From positions 3,658,001 through 3,722,000 of the forward strand of contig NZ_CP036402.1 in the NCBI RefSeq assembly GCF_004322855.1: a stretch of 64,000 nt of DNA, written 5' to 3'. How positions within the stretch are numbered: the stretch's first letter is position 1; each line of letters starts with the position of its first letter. This DNA is from Egibacter rhizosphaerae. GTDB taxonomy: Bacteria > Actinomycetota > Nitriliruptoria > Euzebyales > Egibacteraceae. This document shows, piece after piece, positions 40,246 to 48,282 of this stretch. The notes under the pieces were generated by a model. The model ran no database searches, had not been told where the DNA came from, and saw only the letters and a program-made list of their open reading frames with translations. The position numbers and the translations under genes were made by a program.

Positions 40246-41193
40246 GTGACGACCGACGACGTGCTCGTGTTCGGTGGCTCGGGGAGCCCTCGGCTGACGG
40301 CGGCGATCTGCGACTACCTGCAGATCGCACAGGGCGCCGGCGAGGTGCTGCGCTTCAAGGAAGGCAACCTCTTCCCCCGGATCCTGGATAACGTGCGGGG
40401 CCGGGAGGTCTACATCGTCCAGTCGACGGTGTTCCCCGCCAACGACCACTTCATGGAGTTGCTGTTCTGGCTCGACGCCTTCACCCGGGCCAGCGCCCAG
40501 TCGGTGACCGCCGTCGTGCCCTACTTCAGCTACGCCCAGGGCGACAAGAAGGACGAGCCCCGCGTGTCGATCCGCGCGCGGGTGTGCGCGGACGCGATCG
40601 AGGCCGCGGGCGCGGACCGCATGGTCACCCTCGACCTGCACGCGCCGCAGATCCAGGGGTTCTTCACCGTGCCCGTCGACGACCTGCACGCCCTGCCGAG
40701 CCTCGCCGGCGAGATCGAGCGCCTGGAACTCGACGACATGGTGATCGTCGCCCCCGATGCGGGCTACGCGAAGACCGCCCGCCGCTACGCGCGATACCTG
40801 GGCGTGCCGCTGGCCATCGGCGACAAGGAACGGGCCGCCCACGACGACCACGCGGAGATCATCGACCTCATCGGCGACGTGGAGGGGCGGTCGGCGGTCA
40901 TCGTGGACGATTTCTCCATCTCCGCGCAGACCATGGTGGGGATGGCGACCGAACTGGACCGGCGCGGGGCCAAGGAAGTGGTCGCAGCCCTCGCGCACGG
41001 CGTCTTCGCCGAACCCGCCATGGAGCGCATCGACGCGAGCCCGCTCACCCGCGTCGTCACCACCGACTCGGTGGAGAACCAGCCGGTGGTGTTCAGCGAC
41101 AAGGTGCACGTCGTCTCGGTCGCGCCCCTGTTCGGCGAGGCCATCCGACGCATCCACAATCGGGAGAGCATCAGCGTGCTCTTCCCGATGTGA
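40246..41193 (+). CDS. Divergent ribose-phosphate pyrophosphokinase paralogue
   Basis: A 315-residue protein of the PRPP-synthetase family: FKEGNLFPRI, the ATP-site strands, DLHAPQIQGFF and the flexible-loop Lys and Arg (DKERAAHDD). The PRPP-binding loop, however, reads VDDFSISAQT where active enzymes have VDDMIDTAGT, so one loop acidic residue and a Gly are replaced. A canonical prs gene lies at 53181. The protein may be an accessory or regulatory subunit, like mammalian PRPP-synthetase-associated proteins, or may use another substrate. GGGGGAG supports the GTG. It is followed by rsmI after 22 bases. Confidence 0.82.
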   Translation: MTTDDVLVFGGSGSPRLTAAICDYLQIAQGAGEVLRFKEGNLFPRILDNVRGREVYIVQSTVFPANDHFMELLFWLDAFTRASAQSVTAVVPYFSYAQGDKKDEPRVSIRARVCADAIEAAGADRMVTLDLHAPQIQGFFTVPVDDLHALPSLAGEIERLELDDMVIVAPDAGYAKTARRYARYLGVPLAIGDKERAAHDDHAEIIDLIGDVEGRSAVIVDDFSISAQTMVGMATELDRRGAKEVVAALAHGVFAEPAMERIDASPLTRVVTTDSVENQPVVFSDKVHVVSVAPLFGEAIRRIHNRESISVLFPM

Positions 41194-41215
41194 CAGGCGA
41201 CGAGGGGCGAGGATC

Positions 41216-42064
41216 GTGGCTGTGAACGAAGGCGGCGTGGGCCAACTCGTCGTCGTCGCGACGCCGATCGGCAACCTCGACGACCTGTCGCCCCGAGCGG
41301 TCGCGGCGCTCGCCAGTGCCGACGTCGTGGCCGCCGAGGACACCCGCCGGACGGGACGCCTCCTGGCGCACGCCGGCCTGGACCGTCCGCTGCTCAGCTA
41401 CCACGAGCACAACGAGGCGCGTCGCGCGGTGCATCTGCTCGACCGTGTCGCCGCGGGGGAGACCGTCGCGCTCGTCACCGATGCCGGCACGCCCGGCGTG
41501 AGCGATCCGGGCCAGCGCGCGGTCCGCGAGGCCGTCGACCGCGGTCTGCGGGTGGAGGCCGTGCCGGGACCGGTCGCGGCGGTGCACGCCCTCGTGCTGT
41601 CGGGCCTGGCGACCGACCGGTTCGCGGTCGAAGGGTTCCTGCCGCGGAAGGCCGGCGAGCGGGGCCGCCGGCTCGCCGAGCTCGCGGACGATCGCCGCAC
41701 GCTGGTCTTCTACGTGGCCCCGCACCGCGCGGCCGCCGACCTGGCTGCGATGGCCGAGGCGTTCGGGTCGGAGCGGTCCGCCGCGCTGGCCCGCGAGCTC
41801 ACCAAGCTGCACGAGGAGGTGTGGCGCGGCTCGTTGTCCGAGCTCGCCGAACGCGCCGAGGCCGGATTGAAGGGGGAGGTGACGGTGGTCGTCGCCGGCG
41901 CGCCGGAACCGGGTGGAGAGGACGTGAGCGACGATGACCTCGTGGCGCGCGTCCGCGAGCTCGTCGCGACCGGGACGACGAAGAAGGACGCGATCGCCGA
42001 GGTCGCCCGCGCCGCCTCGGTTCCCAAGCGCCGGGTGTACCAGGCCGTGCTCGACCGCGGCTGA
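41216..42064 (+). CDS. rsmI: 16S rRNA (cytidine-1402-2'-O)-methyltransferase
   Basis: A 282-residue RsmI, methylating C1402 in the ribosomal decoding centre with S-adenosylmethionine. The tetrapyrrole-methylase fold shows LVVVATPIGNLDDLSPRA, the AEDTRRTGRLL motif, VALVTDAGTPGVSDPG and AVPGPVAAVHALVLSGL. The C-terminal extension KKDAIAEVARAASVPKRRVY is a typical small helix-turn-helix. The GTG at 41216 has GAGGGG upstream. RsmI is encoded upstream of metG and tatD in many actinobacteria. Confidence 0.94.
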   Translation: MAVNEGGVGQLVVVATPIGNLDDLSPRAVAALASADVVAAEDTRRTGRLLAHAGLDRPLLSYHEHNEARRAVHLLDRVAAGETVALVTDAGTPGVSDPGQRAVREAVDRGLRVEAVPGPVAAVHALVLSGLATDRFAVEGFLPRKAGERGRRLAELADDRRTLVFYVAPHRAAADLAAMAEAFGSERSAALARELTKLHEEVWRGSLSELAERAEAGLKGEVTVVVAGAPEPGGEDVSDDDLVARVRELVATGTTKKDAIAEVARAASVPKRRVYQAVLDRG

Positions 42065-42138
42065 CGCCCGGCGGTCCCGATCGCGGCTGATGCCCGGCGG
42101 TCGGGACCGGCCTTCCTCGTTCTCGGCGCGGGCGCCGG

Positions 42139-42144
42139 TAGAGT
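42139..42144 (+). promoter_or_regulatory. -10-like TAGAGT before the GPP34 gene
   Basis: TAGAGT lies 48 bases before the GPP34 ATG, in the gap after rsmI. Confidence 0.35.
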
Positions 42145-42192
42145 GCCGGTGGACCCTGTCGCTGTCCCGCGCGGGGTGGGGGCAAGGAGGCG

Positions 42193-42912
42193 ATGGTGGA
42201 CGATTCCCCGACGGACGGCACACGCCTCTCCCTGCCGGAGGAGCTGCTCCTGCTCGGCTGGGACGACGAGCGGGGCAAGAACACGGGCACCGCGAACCTG
42301 CTCGCCCTCCTCGGCGGTGCCGCGTTCCTCGACCTCGCCCTGCGGGGGGCGATCGACGCGACCGGCAAGCACGTCGAGGCCCGCGAGGGCGACACCGGGC
42401 ATCCCGTCCTCGACGGCGTGCTCGAGCGGATCCGCACCGACCGCAAGTCGCGTGACGTCAAGGGTTGGGTCGGGTGGTACGGCCAACGCAACGACCTGCG
42501 CGACGAGGTGCTCGACCATCTCCTCGCCCAGGGCATCGTGCGCCGCGAGGAGCGCAAGATCCTCGGGCTGATCCGCCTCACGCGACACCCGGTCACCCAG
42601 CGCGTGCGGGTGGAGGAACTGCGACGTCGGGCCGGTGCGCTGCTCACCTCGTCCGAGCCGCTCGACGACCCCCGCGACGCGGCGCTCGGCGGCCTGCTCG
42701 AACCCGCCGGAGGCACGCTCCGGGCGCGGCTGGTCCCACGAGGCCAGCGGCGTGCCGCGGCGCGGCGAGCCAAGGAGCTCGCCAAGGGGGAGGGGATGAG
42801 CTCGGAGGTGGCCGACGCCATCGGCGAGGCCAACGCGGCGGCGATGGCGGCGATCACCGCGGCCGCGGCCGTGTCGGCGGCGAGCGCCGGGTCGAGTGGT
42901 GGCTCGAACTGA
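42193..42912 (+). CDS. GPP34 (GOLPH3/Vps74-like) family protein
   Basis: A 239-residue member of the Golgi phosphoprotein 3 family: LSLPEELLLLGWDDERGK at the start, then AAFLDLALRGAID and the helical LDHLLAQGIVRREERKILGL region. In eukaryotes the family binds PI4P and sorts Golgi enzymes. Actinobacterial members have no established role. AAGGAGG precedes the ATG. An Ala-rich C-terminal tail is low complexity. The gene sits between rsmI and metG. Confidence 0.88.
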   Translation: MVDDSPTDGTRLSLPEELLLLGWDDERGKNTGTANLLALLGGAAFLDLALRGAIDATGKHVEAREGDTGHPVLDGVLERIRTDRKSRDVKGWVGWYGQRNDLRDEVLDHLLAQGIVRREERKILGLIRLTRHPVTQRVRVEELRRRAGALLTSSEPLDDPRDAALGGLLEPAGGTLRARLVPRGQRRAAARRAKELAKGEGMSSEVADAIGEANAAAMAAITAAAAVSAASAGSSGGSN

Positions 42913-42948
42913 CCGTTGGCGGCCGCTTCGATGCGCCGGGGCGAGGGC

Positions 42949-42954
42949 TAGGAT
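42949..42954 (+). promoter_or_regulatory. -10-like TAGGAT before metG
   Basis: TAGGAT lies 78 bases before the metG ATG, in the 120-base gap after the GPP34 gene. Confidence 0.4.
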
Positions 42955-43032
42955 CGGACCTCACGGCGAGTGGCTGCGCCGTCGACCGATGGCGTGTGCG
43001 CGCCGCAACCCCGACCAGGGCGAGAACGGCCG

Positions 43033-44586
43033 ATGAAGGACACCTACTACCTCACGACGCCCATCTACTACGTCAACGACGTGCCGCACATCGGCCACGC
43101 CTACACGACGGTGGCCGCCGATGTGCTCGCCCGTTGGCGTCGGCTCAACGGGGACCGTGTGCACCTGCTCACGGGCACCGACGAGCACGGGCAAAAGGTC
43201 GCGCGGGCCGCCGAGGAGCGTGGCCTGGACCCGCAGGCCCACTGCGACGACATCCTCCCCCGGTGGAAGGAGATGCTGGAGCTGCTCGGCATCTCCAACG
43301 ACGACTTCATCCGCACCACCGAGGACCGTCACACCGCGCGGGTGCAGGAGTTCATGCAGCGCCTCTACGACCAGGGCGACCTCTACAAGTCGGTCTACTC
43401 CGGGCCGTACTGCGTCCGCTGCGAGGCGTACTACTCCGAGAGCGAGCTGGTCGACGGCGACCAGTGCCCGATCCACCGCCAGCCGGTCGAGCGTCTCGAG
43501 CAGGAGAACTGGTTCTTCCGCCTGTCGAAGTACGGCCCGGCGCTGCTCGAGCTGTACGACTCGCGCCCCGAGTTCGTCCAGCCCGACGTCCGCCGCAACG
43601 AGGTCCGCGCGTTCGTCGAGTCGGGGCTCGAGGACATCTCGGCCACCCGCACGGAGTTCAGCTGGGGGGTGCCGTGCCCCTGGGACGAGGGCCACATCTT
43701 CTACGTGTGGTTCGACGCGCTGCTCAACTACATCACCGCGATCGGCTACGGCGCGGACGACGACGCGTTCGCGCGCCGCTGGCCAGCCGACGTGCACCTC
43801 ATCGGCAAGGACATCCTGCGCTTCCACGCCGTGTACTGGCCGGCGATGCTCATCGCCGCGGGCGTCGAGGTGCCCCGCCAGGTGTACGCGCACGGGTTCC
43901 TGCTCGTCGGCGGCGAAAAGATGGGCAAGTCGAACGCGACGGGGATCCAGCCCTCGGAGCTCGTCGACCACTTCGGCCGGGACTGCTATCGCTACTACTT
44001 CCTGCGCGAGATCTCGTTCGGCCAGGACGGGACGTTCAGCTGGGAGTCGATGGAGGCCCGCTACGAGACCGACCTCGCCAACGAGCTCGGCAACCTCGCC
44101 AACCGCGTGCTGAACATGGTGACCCGCTACGCCGACGCCAAGGTGCCCGATCCCTCGGTGGCCGGCGGTGAGCCGGGACCCGAGGAGGAGCGCCTGGCCG
44201 CGGATCGCCAGGCGGCGGTCGAAGGGATGGCCGAGTTCGACCAGCTCGCCTTCAAGAAGGGCCTCGAGCATCTGTGGGTGCTCGTGCGCGGGGTCAACCG
44301 GTACGTCGAGGCGACCGAGCCGTGGCAGCTGAACAAGCGAGGTGAGACCGCGCGGCTCGCGCGGGTGCTCTACGAGGGCGTCGACGCGCTCCGGGTGATC
44401 GCGGTGCTCGTCTCGCCGGTGATGCCCGACGCCGCCGGCAAGCTGTGGCACAAGCTCGGCCCCGACGAGCCGTTGGAGACCCAGCGCCTCCCCGACGCCG
44501 GGCACGGCGGGCGCACGGCGGTCGGTGCGACCGTCGAGCGCGGCGAGCTGCTCTTTCCCAAGCTGCCCGAGGAGGCCGGGACGTAG
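43033..44586 (+). CDS. metG: Methionyl-tRNA synthetase
   Basis: A 517-residue class I synthetase charging tRNA-Met. The HIGH motif reads HIGH at residues 19-22, and the KMSKS motif reads KMGKS at 296-300. A zinc knuckle of the CxxC...CxxH type (CVRCEAYYSE, CPIHR) lies in the connective domain. The helical anticodon-binding domain with WQLNKRGE ends the protein. There is no C-terminal tRNA-binding extension, as in the short actinobacterial form. The ATG at 43033 directly precedes the first strand. The order rsmI-metG-tatD-rpf-ksgA-ispE is conserved in actinobacteria. Confidence 0.96.
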   Translation: MKDTYYLTTPIYYVNDVPHIGHAYTTVAADVLARWRRLNGDRVHLLTGTDEHGQKVARAAEERGLDPQAHCDDILPRWKEMLELLGISNDDFIRTTEDRHTARVQEFMQRLYDQGDLYKSVYSGPYCVRCEAYYSESELVDGDQCPIHRQPVERLEQENWFFRLSKYGPALLELYDSRPEFVQPDVRRNEVRAFVESGLEDISATRTEFSWGVPCPWDEGHIFYVWFDALLNYITAIGYGADDDAFARRWPADVHLIGKDILRFHAVYWPAMLIAAGVEVPRQVYAHGFLLVGGEKMGKSNATGIQPSELVDHFGRDCYRYYFLREISFGQDGTFSWESMEARYETDLANELGNLANRVLNMVTRYADAKVPDPSVAGGEPGPEEERLAADRQAAVEGMAEFDQLAFKKGLEHLWVLVRGVNRYVEATEPWQLNKRGETARLARVLYEGVDALRVIAVLVSPVMPDAAGKLWHKLGPDEPLETQRLPDAGHGGRTAVGATVERGELLFPKLPEEAGT

Positions 44587-44639
44587 GCACCCGACGCGTC
44601 GGTGCGCGGCGCTCGGGCCCACGATGCGGTCCGGGGGAG

Positions 44640-44645
44640 TAGGGT
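44640..44645 (+). promoter_or_regulatory. -10-like TAGGGT before the ECF sigma gene
   Basis: TAGGGT lies 77 bases before the sigma factor ATG. Confidence 0.35.
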
Positions 44646-44722
44646 GCGTGCCGCGTCCGGGTGCCGATCGGACAGGCAACCTTCGGTGCAACCTGCGCGT
44701 CGTGGGGGACGGAGGTCCCACC

Positions 44723-45271
44723 ATGGATGCGACGACCCTGCTGCCACGACCAACGACGACATCGACGACCGTACCGGTGCTCGACGACACCGAGGACTTC
44801 ACCGCGATCTTCGCCGCCCACCACGACGAGGCGGTCCGGCTCGCCTACCTGATTTGCGGGGATCAGGATCGCGCCGAGGACGCGGTCGCCGACGCGATGG
44901 TCAAGGTCTGGCGGGCCTGGCAGCGGGGCAGGATCGACAACCCGCGGGCGTACCTTCGACGCGCTGTCGTGAACCAGGTGAACTCGCGGTTCCGTCGGCT
45001 CGCGCTGGAGCGGCGGGAGGCGGAGCGACGTGTCGGCGACGACCGGGGGCCGCGCGACCCGGACACGCAGGTCGTCGATCGTGACGAGATCTTCGAGGCG
45101 TTGCAGCAGCTGCCCTCGCGGCAGCGCACCGCGATCGTGCTGCGCTACTACGAGGACCTCCCCGAACGCGAGGCCGCCGACCTGATGGGCTGCAGCGTCG
45201 GCACGGTGAAGTCCGCGGTGTCGCGGGGCCTCGAACGCCTCCGTTCCATGGTGGGGGAGGAGGTGGCCTGA
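44723..45271 (+). CDS. ECF/SigE-type RNA polymerase sigma factor
   Basis: A 182-residue sigma factor. Region 2 covers FTAIFAAHHDEAVRLAYLIC, GDQDRAEDAVADAMVKVWRA and NPRAYLRRAVVN. Region 4 covers LQQLPSRQRTAIVLRYYEDL and the helix-turn-helix EREAADLMGCSVGTVKSAVS. The ATG has GGAGG seven bases upstream. Its stop overlaps the next gene's start by one base (TGATG), so it is coupled to the membrane protein that is its likely regulator. Confidence 0.9.
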   Translation: MDATTLLPRPTTTSTTVPVLDDTEDFTAIFAAHHDEAVRLAYLICGDQDRAEDAVADAMVKVWRAWQRGRIDNPRAYLRRAVVNQVNSRFRRLALERREAERRVGDDRGPRDPDTQVVDRDEIFEALQQLPSRQRTAIVLRYYEDLPEREAADLMGCSVGTVKSAVSRGLERLRSMVGEEVA

Positions 45272-47136
45272 TGCGGGACTTCGAGGAGCGTCTGCGGGCC
45301 AGCCTCGCCTCCGAGGCCCGGGTCGTGCGGCCGGACCCCACGGGACTGGACCGGGTCGAGGCGCGGATCCGTCGTCGGCGCGTCGTGGCGTGGACCGCCC
45401 CCGCGACCGCGGCGGTCGCGATGCTCGCGTTCGCCGCGATGGCTGTGCCGGCGCTCCTGCCGCACTCTGAGGAGGTCGAGCTGGAGTCCGACTCCCCGGC
45501 CGACGACGGGACGGACGAACCCGACGAGGAGCCGCCCGAGGTCGCCGAGGAGCCCGAGACCGAGGCGGTTCCCGAGCCGCAGCCCGAGCCGGAGCCCGAG
45601 CCCGAGCCCGAGCTGGACGAGCAGCCCCCGCCCGATGAGGAACCCGAGCCGGACCCCCTGGCGCCGTTCGACGCCGTCGACGAGCTCGTCGAGCGCACCC
45701 CCGCGGTGATCGGCCTCGAGGAGGACGCCGCCTGGACCGCGAGCACGTGGACCGGACAGGTCTGGCACGACGCGCACGAGGAGGAGCAGCCCGCCGCCGG
45801 TCCGATGGCGGTCTCGCCGACCGCCGACGCGATGAGCCCCGGTGGTGCCTTCGCAGCGGAGGCCGACGATCTCCCCGAGGGCTGCGCCACGCTGCGGCTC
45901 GTGCAGGGCGCAGCGAGCCCGGAGGACTACCGCAGCGTGCGCGTCGAACCGGCGCAGTGCGCGGGTACGCCCGCGATCTCGCCGGGCGGCGATCAGCTCG
46001 CGTGGGTCGAGGAGCAGAGCGTCGTCACCATCGCCCCGGTGGACGGGTTGCTCGGGGACAATGGCGATCCCGACCACCTCGGCGAGTGGGAGCTCGACGC
46101 CGAGGCTGCCCTCGACGTCGCCGCTTGGGTCAGCGGGGTCGACGGCTGGAAGCTCCTCCTGCGTGAGGGGGCCGGCAGCTCCGGGCACCTGCACGCCCTG
46201 CTGGTCGACCGGGAGGCCGACGGGACGGTCGACCTGCCCGAGGACGCGCTCGGATCCGACACGCGGGTGGACCTGGACGGCGTGGCGCCACTGGCGGTAG
46301 CGCCGCACGACACCGGACAGCCGCGCGTCGAGGAGGTCGACGTTCTCGGGCTCGACAACGGCACGCCGGTGATCCGCAGTGGGTTCCTCGGGGCCGAGAA
46401 CGCACGAGAGATCCCGCTGCCCGACGAGCTGGCGGCGCCATTGCGGGCCGAGGACGCGCAAGCCTGGCTCACGCGTCACCGCCGGGATGTGCTGCTCGGC
46501 GACGGCCTCGGGGAGGTCTGGCACGTGGAGCTGCCCCGGACCACCGACGAGACGGCCGAGGTGACCGAGCTCGAGGCGGAGTGGCGCGGGGCCGGCTTCG
46601 TCGCCGACGGGGCCGAGGGTCCCGGCCGCGAGGGTGCGGGCGACCTCGACGAGGAGCTGCTGCCGGCGGACGTCTCCGACGAGGCGGCGTCCACGTGGCG
46701 GATGCTCGGTCGGCTCGCGACGGACGGCCGCCTGGAGGAGCTGCCCGCGCGCGGTCCCGAACGGCTCGAGGTCGAGATCGACGGCGGGTTGGTGGATGCG
46801 ACCGACGAGCCCGAGGCACTCGCGGCGGTCGATCCCGACGAGGTGCTCGCGATCCTCGCCGTTCCCGAGCAGGTCGAGGCGATGGGCGACGGCTTGATGG
46901 GCTGGTCGTTCCCGGCTTCGTTCCAGGCGCGAGAGGGCGAGGACGGGGCCATGCTGCCGCCCGCCGAGCTCGAGCACCTGCCCGGCGACCGCGTCGACGA
47001 GGAGGGTCGATGGACGGGTAGCCAGGTACGGGTCATGGCCGACGGGTCCTGGGACGCCACACTGGTCGGCGAGGCCGACGCGGCCGATGACGCGGACCCG
47101 GATGCCGCTCTCGAGCCCGGCGCGGTCATCGACTGA
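45271..47136 (+). CDS. Membrane protein, probable anti-sigma partner
   Basis: A 621-residue protein. A short N-terminal cytoplasmic region (MRDFEERLRASLASEA, then VEARIRRRR) resembles the minimal anti-sigma segments paired with SigE-type ECF factors. One helix (about 46-63, TAAVAMLAFAAMAVPALL) leads to a Glu/Pro-rich spacer with PEPEPEPEPE runs and a 470-residue acidic outer domain I do not recognise. No zinc-finger motif is present. Coupling to the sigma gene by TGATG supports an anti-sigma role. The outer domain may sense wall stress. Confidence 0.65.
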   Translation: MRDFEERLRASLASEARVVRPDPTGLDRVEARIRRRRVVAWTAPATAAVAMLAFAAMAVPALLPHSEEVELESDSPADDGTDEPDEEPPEVAEEPETEAVPEPQPEPEPEPEPELDEQPPPDEEPEPDPLAPFDAVDELVERTPAVIGLEEDAAWTASTWTGQVWHDAHEEEQPAAGPMAVSPTADAMSPGGAFAAEADDLPEGCATLRLVQGAASPEDYRSVRVEPAQCAGTPAISPGGDQLAWVEEQSVVTIAPVDGLLGDNGDPDHLGEWELDAEAALDVAAWVSGVDGWKLLLREGAGSSGHLHALLVDREADGTVDLPEDALGSDTRVDLDGVAPLAVAPHDTGQPRVEEVDVLGLDNGTPVIRSGFLGAENAREIPLPDELAAPLRAEDAQAWLTRHRRDVLLGDGLGEVWHVELPRTTDETAEVTELEAEWRGAGFVADGAEGPGREGAGDLDEELLPADVSDEAASTWRMLGRLATDGRLEELPARGPERLEVEIDGGLVDATDEPEALAAVDPDEVLAILAVPEQVEAMGDGLMGWSFPASFQAREGEDGAMLPPAELEHLPGDRVDEEGRWTGSQVRVMADGSWDATLVGEADAADDADPDAALEPGAVID

Positions 47137-47174
47137 AGCCGTGGGCCAACAGACCTGCTCCTCGGGCCCGGGTA

Positions 47175-47200
47175 TCGGCGCGTTTCCCGCCGCGCGCCGA
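47175..47200 (+). terminator. Hairpin TCGGCGCG/CGCGCCGA
   Basis: A perfect 8-bp stem with ten-base loop lies 38 bases after the stop of the sigma-linked membrane protein. It has no T-run. Confidence 0.4.
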
Positions 47201-47317
47201 CACCGAGCGGCCCAGCACCCCCCATTCCCGGCCCGGGCGCCGAGCACCCTGCCGGGGACCCGCGTCCCGTCCGGGGATGGGTCGGCCCGGAATCGGCGCC
47301 CTACGACCCTGGGCGGA

Positions 47318-47339
47318 TACCCGACCCGGCGGGTACGCT
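47318..47339 (+). promoter_or_regulatory. -10-like TACGCT with overlapping inverted repeat before tatD
   Basis: TACCCG/CGGGTA (47318-47335, six-base loop) overlaps the hexamer TACGCT (47334-47339), 59 bases before the tatD GTG. An operator over the promoter is possible. Confidence 0.35.
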
Positions 47340-47398
47340 GACCCGCTGCCGGAGCACGGGCTGCGGTCAGCGCCACCGTGCCCGGGGGAAGGACACCC

Positions 47399-48181
47399 GT
47401 GTACACCGATACCCACTGCCACCTGGAGATGCTCGACATCCCGCCCGGTGAGGCGGTTGATCGAGCGCGCGCCGACGGGGTCGACACCCTCGTCACGGTC
47501 GGCATCGATCTCGCCTCGTCGGCCGAGTGCGTCGGCACCGCCTCCGCGTTCGACGGTGTCTGGGCCTCCGTCGGGATCCACCCGCACAACGCGATCGAGG
47601 CCACCGAGGCCGTGCTGGGCCACCTCCGTTCCCTGGCCGAACACCCCCAGGTCGTGGCGATCGGTGAGACGGGCCTCGACTGGTTCAGGGACCACTCGCC
47701 GGCCGTGCGCCAGGAGGAGGCGTTCCGCGAGCAGCTGCGCCTCGCCAAGGAACTCGGCCGGACGCTCGTGATCCACTGCCGGGAGGCCCACAAGGACCTC
47801 CTACGGGTGCTCGAGGACGAGGGGGCACCCGAGCGCACCGTGATGCACTGCTTCTCGGGCGACGTGGAGTTCGCCGAGCGGTGCGCCGAGGAGGGTTGGT
47901 ACTGCTCGTTCGCCGGGAACGTGACCTTCCGGAACGCTCCCGACCTCCGCGAAGCCGCCTCCGTGGTGCCGCTCCACCTCCTGCTCACCGAGACGGACAG
48001 TCCGTACCTCTCGCCGCACCCGCACCGCGGTCAACCCAACGAGCCGGCTCGCGTGTCCCTCGTCGCGGAGGAGCTCGCCGACGTCCACGGGACGACCACC
48101 TACGAGATGGGGCGCGTGACGAGCCAGAACGCGCGACGCGCGTTCGGTCTCCTTGCACCTCCCGCGAACGCCGCGGGCTAG
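47399..48181 (+). CDS. tatD: TatD-family metal-dependent hydrolase
   Basis: A 260-residue TIM-barrel deoxyribonuclease or hydrolase. Metal ligands are the THCH pair at the start, Glu in AIGETGLDW, His in VIHCREAH, His in VMHCFSG and Asp in TETDSPYLSPHPHRG. Some relatives act as 3'-5' DNA exonucleases or D-aminoacyl-tRNA deacylases. The GTG at 47399 follows GGGGGAAGGA. The order metG-tatD-rpf-ksgA-ispE matches M. tuberculosis Rv1007c-Rv1011, except for the inserted sigma pair. Confidence 0.93.
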   Translation: MYTDTHCHLEMLDIPPGEAVDRARADGVDTLVTVGIDLASSAECVGTASAFDGVWASVGIHPHNAIEATEAVLGHLRSLAEHPQVVAIGETGLDWFRDHSPAVRQEEAFREQLRLAKELGRTLVIHCREAHKDLLRVLEDEGAPERTVMHCFSGDVEFAERCAEEGWYCSFAGNVTFRNAPDLREAASVVPLHLLLTETDSPYLSPHPHRGQPNEPARVSLVAEELADVHGTTTYEMGRVTSQNARRAFGLLAPPANAAG

Positions 48182-48267
48182 GCGTTTCGGGTATTCGGGG
48201 CGCCGACGGCTGTCGGAGGACAGTGTGCGGTTAGCCAGGCGTCAGCTTCCGGTCGGAATGTGCGCTC

Positions 48268-48280
48268 GGTAACGTTTACC
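48268..48280. promoter_or_regulatory. GGTAA-CGT-TTACC inverted repeat and -10 before the Rpf-like gene
   Basis: The 13-base symmetrical element contains TAACGT (48270-48275), a -10-like hexamer ending seven bases before the ATG, suggesting a leaderless mRNA whose promoter is covered by an operator. The binding protein is not known. Confidence 0.4.
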
Positions 48281-48282
48281 CG

